A stretch of 64,000 bases of DNA, taken from assembly GCF_038002225.1 (NCBI RefSeq), contig NZ_JBBOCA010000001.1, positions 4,526,001 through 4,590,000 of the forward strand, in the 5' to 3' direction. The DNA comes from Paenibacillus sp. FSL R7-0204 (GTDB lineage: Bacteria > Bacillota > Bacilli > Paenibacillales > Paenibacillaceae). Of the stretch, positions 59,509 through 64,000 are shown piece by piece. Numbering within the stretch: the first letter of the stretch is position 1; each line of letters starts with the position of its first letter. A program made the position numbers and the translations under genes. The notes below the pieces were generated by a model that saw only the letters and a list, made by a program, of their open reading frames with translations, ran no database searches and was not told the DNA's origin.

Positions 59509-60624
59509 TTATTTCAGGTTCTCCGGATTCAGACCTTCCAGCTCCGGCACCACAAAAATTCCATCCTTACGGATCAGCACATCGTCGAAGTAAATTTCGC
59601 CGCCGCCGTAATCAGGACGCTGAATCAGCACGAGGTCCCAGTGAATGGACGAACGGTTGCCGTTGTCCGTCACATCATAAGCCTGGCCCGGTGTGAAGTG
59701 CAGACTGCCGGCAATTTTCTCATCGAACAGAATATCCTTCATCGGATGCAGAATATAAGGGTTGAAGCCGATGGCGAACTCACCAATATGGCGCGCGCCG
59801 TCGTCGGAATCCAGAATTTCATTCAGGCGTGCGGTATCATTGCTGGCAGCCTCTACGATCCGGCCGTTCTCGAATGTGAACTTCACATTCTCGAAGGTCA
59901 CCCCGTTATAGATCGAAGCGGCATTATAGCTTATCGTTCCATTCACGGAATCGCGGACAGGCGCGCTGTACACTTCTCCGTCCGGGATATTTTTCTGGCC
60001 GGAGCATTTCTCCGCCCCGATTCCCTTGATGGAGAATGTAAGATCTGTTCCGGGACCGGATATACGCACCTTGTCGGTTCTGCGCATAAGCTCAGCCAGC
60101 GAATCCTGGGCTTTATCCATTTTGGCATAATCCAGATTGCAGACTTCGAAGTAAAAGTCCTCAAAGGCCTCGGTACTCGTGTTCGCGAGCTGGGCCATAC
60201 TGGCGTTAGGATAACGAAGTACTACCCATTTGGTGTACTTGACGCGCTGCTCGCTATGTACCGGGTGGGAATACAGGGAGTTGTATAGCTTCATGTTCTC
60301 TTCCGGCACATCGGACAGATCATTGACATTCTCACCGGCACGGATGCCGATATAGCAGTCCATCTGTTTCATTCGGTTCAGGTCAATCTCCGCCCAGGTC
60401 TTAATTCCTTCAGGTGTTGCATATTTGAGCATACTGCGCAGAACAGTGCGGTCAGTCAGCTGCACAAATGCATGGCCTCCGGCCTTCCCCACTTCCTCCA
60501 CAACGGCTTTGATCAAATCTCGTTCACTGCCGATCATTTCGACGAGCACATTCTCGCCGGGCTGTACGTTTACGGAGTAACCTACAAGGTTCGCCGCAAG
60601 CTTTTGAATCCGGGGATCATTCAT
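59509..60624 (-). CDS. M29 family aminopeptidase (AmpS/PepS-type)
   Basis: About 371 residues. M29 features: VNVQPGENVLVEMIGSERDL, a central CNLDYAKMDKA, and metal-site segments GEFAIGFNPYI, DEKIAGSLHFTPGQAYD and SSIHWDLVLIQRPDYGGGEI. These are cobalt- or zinc-dependent aminopeptidases of broad specificity. The start at 60624 (MNDPRIQKLA) has GGAAG upstream and fits the family; the frame stays open 33 codons more, but that stretch has no ribosome site. Single gene. Confidence 0.93.
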   Translation of the reverse strand: MNDPRIQKLAANLVGYSVNVQPGENVLVEMIGSERDLIKAVVEEVGKAGGHAFVQLTDRTVLRSMLKYATPEGIKTWAEIDLNRMKQMDCYIGIRAGENVNDLSDVPEENMKLYNSLYSHPVHSEQRVKYTKWVVLRYPNASMAQLANTSTEAFEDFYFEVCNLDYAKMDKAQDSLAELMRRTDKVRISGPGTDLTFSIKGIGAEKCSGQKNIPDGEVYSAPVRDSVNGTISYNAASIYNGVTFENVKFTFENGRIVEAASNDTARLNEILDSDDGARHIGEFAIGFNPYILHPMKDILFDEKIAGSLHFTPGQAYDVTDNGNRSSIHWDLVLIQRPDYGGGEIYFDDVLIRKDGIFVVPELEGLNPENLK

Positions 60625-60719
60625 CTGTCTCTCTTCCTTCCTCTTGCTGAAAATAAACATACCGTTATATTGTAGCATGCCTGTTCTAGAGCGCAAGCCA
60701 TCTGCGGGAAGGAAACCGC

Positions 60720-61583
60720 TCACTCATAACCGTAAAAATCCACCTGCGTAATATAGGCTTCTTCCGTGATCCCTCCGGCCTTGCCGGGATAGGTTAGGGT
60801 GCGGTTCCAGGTCAGCCGGGTGGGCAGATTCCGCTTCAAGTCGACCTTAAGATAATATACTGTGCGGATATCCGCCTGGTTCAGCCTCTGCTGGAGCTCT
60901 GTCCGCTTCTGTTCCCATAGTGCGCTCTTAGCCGCAAGTGCCTTAGCGTGAGTGTCAGCGTGCGTAGCAGCGTCTATTCTGGCAGCCGGCTTGATCGCCT
61001 GCATCTTCTGCGCAAGCTCTGCCGAGAGCTGTCTGCGCGCCTCCGCTGCCGTTAATTCAATCCTCAGGACCCGGGTCCCTCTGGCGCTGCCCGCTTCCTC
61101 CGTCACCTTCTTGCCCATCTTCTCCAGCGCCTCCATCTGGCGCAGCGGATTCAGCTCCTCCAGCGGATTGCTGCCGCTAAGGGCCGGAGAGGCCTGCTTC
61201 ATCGTCCATTTCCCGTCTTCCTTCACCATCCGCGTATAGTAGACTGGCGCATCACCCGAGCCCTGCTTCAGAGAATGCAGTCCGGACTCCGCTGCTGGAG
61301 CAGGTTGCCCGCCGTCCGGCAGGAGCGAATAGAGGCTGATCTGGTTGTGATCCACAATCTTCCCCCCATAGTAGAGCGAAGATTCCGGGACCGTCTTCCC
61401 GTCGATCAGCAGAGCAGCTCCTCCTTCGAAGGACACTCCGTCAGTGCCATCCATCCCCGCCATTACCAGATTCAAATCCTCCGCAGCCGGCCTGTCCTTC
61501 ATCACCGTGCACCCGCTGAATGCAAGGCTGGAGAGCATCAGCAGTGCTAGAAATCCCATGCGGACACGTGGTAAGTTCATCAT
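60720..61583 (-). CDS. lipoprotein of unknown function
   Basis: About 287 residues with a clear lipoprotein signal: a basic start, the hydrophobic segment FLALLMLSSLAF and lipobox SGC. The mature part has no recognised domain. A charged helical region (KAALWEQKRTELQQRLNQ-like, near residues 215-250) precedes a C-terminal beta segment (VYYLKVDLKRNLPTRLTWN). Ala/Glu-rich stretches suggest an extended shape. Start chosen at 61583 (AAAGGG about 10 bases upstream). A C11 tract lies 90 bases upstream. Single gene, downstream of a terminator. Confidence 0.75.
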   Translation of the reverse strand: MMNLPRVRMGFLALLMLSSLAFSGCTVMKDRPAAEDLNLVMAGMDGTDGVSFEGGAALLIDGKTVPESSLYYGGKIVDHNQISLYSLLPDGGQPAPAAESGLHSLKQGSGDAPVYYTRMVKEDGKWTMKQASPALSGSNPLEELNPLRQMEALEKMGKKVTEEAGSARGTRVLRIELTAAEARRQLSAELAQKMQAIKPAARIDAATHADTHAKALAAKSALWEQKRTELQQRLNQADIRTVYYLKVDLKRNLPTRLTWNRTLTYPGKAGGITEEAYITQVDFYGYE

Positions 61584-61671
61584 GGCCATCAAGCCCTTTC
61601 CGCAAAAAGTTGAGTGCACCTGCATTCTACCTAGGGTCTCCCTGAATGCTGGGCTTATACGCCGGATGACT

Positions 61672-61682
61672 CCCCCCCCCCC
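61672..61682. repeat. C11 homopolymer tract
   Basis: Eleven consecutive C on the plus strand (G on the minus strand), 90 bases upstream of the lipoprotein start codon. Confidence 0.9.
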
Positions 61683-61715
61683 ACAAAGTGACGCTTAAGT
61701 TTCGATGTCTATTCA

Positions 61716-61752
61716 AAAAGAAAAATCCTTAAGGACTAAGCCCAAGGATTCT
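61716..61752 (-). terminator. terminator after the GAF-GGDEF gene
   Basis: On the minus strand GAATCCTTGGG, loop, CTTAAGGATT then TTTCTTTTT. Confidence 0.75.
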
Positions 61753-61757
61753 TCGAA

Positions 61758-63743
61758 TTATTTCTCTGTGGTTTTGTTATCGATCACTACCTGGTTGCGC
61801 CCGTTGTTCTTGGCTTCGTAGAGCGCCATGTCCGCCCGGTAAAAGAGAGATTCGACACTGACCCGGTCATCGGTCCAGCTCCACTCGGCGACCCCGCAGG
61901 ACACGGTCACACGCGGCTCCGTCTCTCCCATCACACGCTTGCGGATACGTTCCCCTACGAATACAGCCTGCTGCACTCCAAGCTGAGGCAGATAGACCGC
62001 AAGCTCTTCCCCGCCCCATCTGGCGGCGACATCCCCCTGACGTATCGAGGTCTTCACGATGTCGCTGACCTGCTTCAGGATTTTGTCCCCCTTCTGATGT
62101 CCATAGGTGTCGTTCACCATCTTGAACTGGTCAATGTCGACCACAATCAGGGTTCCGCAAAAATCACTCGACTGCCGCTGCTTAATCTCTTCATCCAGAT
62201 AGTGACGGGCGAAGAGTCCGGTCAGCGTATCCCGGTTCGCCAGGCGGCGCACCTCGGCATGAAGCCTCGCATTTCCGACAGCCAGCCCGATATGACCGGC
62301 CATCGCCTGCAGCAGCCTGTAGCTGTCATAGGAGAAGAAGTGGGCCTGCTTATGCGCCAGCATAATGGCTCCCCGCACCTCCCCGCCCACATTCAGCGGA
62401 GTAGCGATCAGCGACTGTGAGCCGGTAGCATCCATCAGCGTCGAGGTCTGCCCCGCAGCATATTTGTAATCGGAGAGCAGCAGCGGCTCTCCCGTAGCGT
62501 AAACCTTACTGCCGAGTCCCATATTGCCATCCAATATTTCACGCAGCAGCGGCAGATAATTGCAGGCTATTACCTCAAGCCCGCCGCGTTCTTCATTCAT
62601 ATGGAGAATACAGCAATAATCCGCCTCGAACATAGCTAGCAGCTCTTCAAAAGCAAACTGGAAAATATCGCCGAGCCTGAGACTCTGATTCAGCCGCTGC
62701 GTAAGCTCATTGCTCATGCGCAGCTCCCTGATCAGCTGATTGGAGCGTTCATACAGCTTCGCATTCTCGAAGGCTGTACCAGCGGTATCCGCGACCATGG
62801 TCAGGAAGCTAAGATCCAGCTCATGGAAGGACGCCTTGTCCATAATCATATGAAACACACCGTATACCCCCTGCTTGCCGCCGAGCGGAAGCCCTACCTC
62901 TACATTCCCGTTCTCTTCCCTCCCGGTATGAAGCGTAACCCGCCCATCCTTGAAGGCCCGTGCACAGACATCATTATCTGCCCATGTCAGCGGAAGCGGC
63001 TTGACCTGAGGATGCGTGCTGCGATGGTCCTGGGACATGAACAAATCAAGCCGCGCTCCCGGGTACATCGCAGCGATACTGTCAATGACTTCCGTCAGCA
63101 CGGCGTCTACATCGATGTTGTCATGCATACGCTGGACAATCTGAAAAAGCAGCGAACGGCGGCTGCCCTCACGCTCGGCATGCAGATGAATCCCCGCAAG
63201 ATCCGAGACAAACACATGCTCAAACCGGTGATAAAAGCAGGTCTGGAAATGCATCGACATGGCTTCAGCCGTATGCTTCCCTCCCGACTCATACTGCTCC
63301 GCAGGCATTCTGCAGCCAAGCACAGCAAATATTTCCCGGTGCCCGCGCGTAAATACCGGCAAAGCCAGAAGTGAATAGGCTTGTCCTTCCTCCAGAACCT
63401 CGGCAGCATACATCCCGCCTGTCTGCAGGCAGATTCCCGCCGCTTCTTCCCACTCTGCTCTCCAGCGCCCCTGCCGGAATTCAGAGCCGGGCTCAATCCA
63501 ATCACCTTCATAATTCAGCACACACCAGCTCCAGGTCTTCGCGAAGGAGGGGACTCCCTGTCCTTGCCATTCCCTGAAACTCTCGGCAATCAAGCTGGCG
63601 GCGTAGGGAAAATCGTGAGACACGATATCCGTCTCCTTCAGCCAGGCGGCGGGATCTTCATACTCTCCGCCGGATTGCCTCATGTCCTGTAACAGCATAC
63701 GGCCGTCCCGATCCCTATGGCCGTATGCCTCCTGCTCTGACAT
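61758..63743 (-). CDS. GAF and GGDEF domain protein, probable diguanylate cyclase
   Basis: A 661-residue soluble protein. The N-terminal part (1-180) is not recognised; two GAF-like regions follow, about 195-330 (VDAVLTEVIDSIAAMYPG, ADTAGTAFENAKLYERSNQL) and 350-490 (LRLGDIFQFAFEELLAMFEADYC, GAIMLAHKQAHFF). The GGDEF domain starts ANRDTLTGLFARHYLDEEI, with VVDIDQFKMVNDTYGHQKGD and the signature variant GGEEL near residue 572. It should make c-di-GMP under control of a ligand bound by GAF. AAGGAGG lies nine bases before the ATG. The 257 bases upstream of it hold no gene. Confidence 0.88.
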   Translation of the reverse strand: MSEQEAYGHRDRDGRMLLQDMRQSGGEYEDPAAWLKETDIVSHDFPYAASLIAESFREWQGQGVPSFAKTWSWCVLNYEGDWIEPGSEFRQGRWRAEWEEAAGICLQTGGMYAAEVLEEGQAYSLLALPVFTRGHREIFAVLGCRMPAEQYESGGKHTAEAMSMHFQTCFYHRFEHVFVSDLAGIHLHAEREGSRRSLLFQIVQRMHDNIDVDAVLTEVIDSIAAMYPGARLDLFMSQDHRSTHPQVKPLPLTWADNDVCARAFKDGRVTLHTGREENGNVEVGLPLGGKQGVYGVFHMIMDKASFHELDLSFLTMVADTAGTAFENAKLYERSNQLIRELRMSNELTQRLNQSLRLGDIFQFAFEELLAMFEADYCCILHMNEERGGLEVIACNYLPLLREILDGNMGLGSKVYATGEPLLLSDYKYAAGQTSTLMDATGSQSLIATPLNVGGEVRGAIMLAHKQAHFFSYDSYRLLQAMAGHIGLAVGNARLHAEVRRLANRDTLTGLFARHYLDEEIKQRQSSDFCGTLIVVDIDQFKMVNDTYGHQKGDKILKQVSDIVKTSIRQGDVAARWGGEELAVYLPQLGVQQAVFVGERIRKRVMGETEPRVTVSCGVAEWSWTDDRVSVESLFYRADMALYEAKNNGRNQVVIDNKTTEK

Positions 63744-64000
63744 AAAGAGGACCTCCTTTGCATCTTCAATCAGGCCAGACCGGAGTAGCCCCCAGATTTT
63801 ATAATAGAGACATTACCAATCCAGCGTAAATATAGTCAGGATATTTTGAAATCACAGTTTTCCGATAACATCCAATTAGTTATATTTTACTCCCTTTCTT
63901 GAGGTATTGCATTATATTTTCCGCAAAACCGGGTTTTTTTTTAGGACCAAAGAACTAACGACAAAGAAAGACAAAAACTCTTTCAAGTTGCGCTTGACTT

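Noticed and set aside
63744..64000. A gene or riboswitch at the right edge
   Set aside because: Only A/T-rich sequence with a T8 run is seen; no start with a ribosome site and no known RNA motif.

Overview
The window reads as a chromosomal segment of an endospore-forming Bacillota, most likely a Paenibacillus. The basis is moderate-to-high GC with strong AGGAGG-type ribosome binding sites, sporulation and germination genes (spoVM, a SpoVIF-like gene, a gerA-type operon), YlbF/YlbG/YlaN/RemA/YicC family proteins, and a gene order that closely follows the rpmB-to-yloA block of Bacillus subtilis. The genus is inferred from protein style and repeat content, not from a marker gene. No rRNA, tRNA, CRISPR, prophage or insertion sequence was found.

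Layout. Positions 1-6700 hold an MgtC-like membrane protein, a short-chain dehydrogenase, a three-gene ABC importer with a structured leader, and an NlpC/P60 lipoprotein. Positions 6240-8560 hold small membrane proteins, a YitT protein and a SpoVIF-like protein. Positions 8626-39579 are the conserved core, almost entirely on the minus strand: recG, a DegV protein and fakA; then, across the divergent rpmB, the 26-codon spoVM, rpe, rsgA, prkC, stp, rlmN, rsmB, fmt, def, priA, coaBC, rpoZ, gmk, remA and yicC. Next come a bifunctional homocysteine methyltransferase/MTHFR, a gerA-type operon and dapF, which are not in this block in B. subtilis, and then the Ca2+ P-type ATPase. The divergent rqcH (39699) closes the block. 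Many genes overlap by 1-4 bases (stp/prkC, fmt/rsmB, coaBC/priA), so they are probably translationally coupled.

Positions 41586-64000 are more mixed: a 51-bp tandem repeat array, a PHP phosphoesterase, a LysR regulator, an overlapping EAL and CBS-GGDEF pair for cyclic-di-GMP turnover, an MFS exporter with a MarR regulator and two palindromic operators, ylbG/ylbF, an XPB-type helicase with its helicase-associated partner, a CBS protein with an apparent CTG start, an M20 amidohydrolase, yugN-like and ftsW-like genes, an Asp23 protein, a Ca2+/H+ antiporter, ylaN, an N-terminally shortened HPr-like protein, an M29 aminopeptidase, a lipoprotein and a GAF-GGDEF protein.

Functional themes are translation and its quality control (rpmB, fmt, def, rsmB, rlmN, rsgA, rqcH), PASTA-kinase signalling (prkC/stp), fatty-acid kinase (fakA plus a DegV protein), sporulation and germination, Ca2+ handling (P-type ATPase and ChaA-type antiporter), and c-di-GMP signalling. 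The points most worth a second look are a family of intergenic palindromic repeats (four copies), the 51-bp tandem array, the structured leader of the ABC importer, the HPr-like protein lacking the His15 region, and the XPB helicase pair. I saw no clear novel defence or mobile system.
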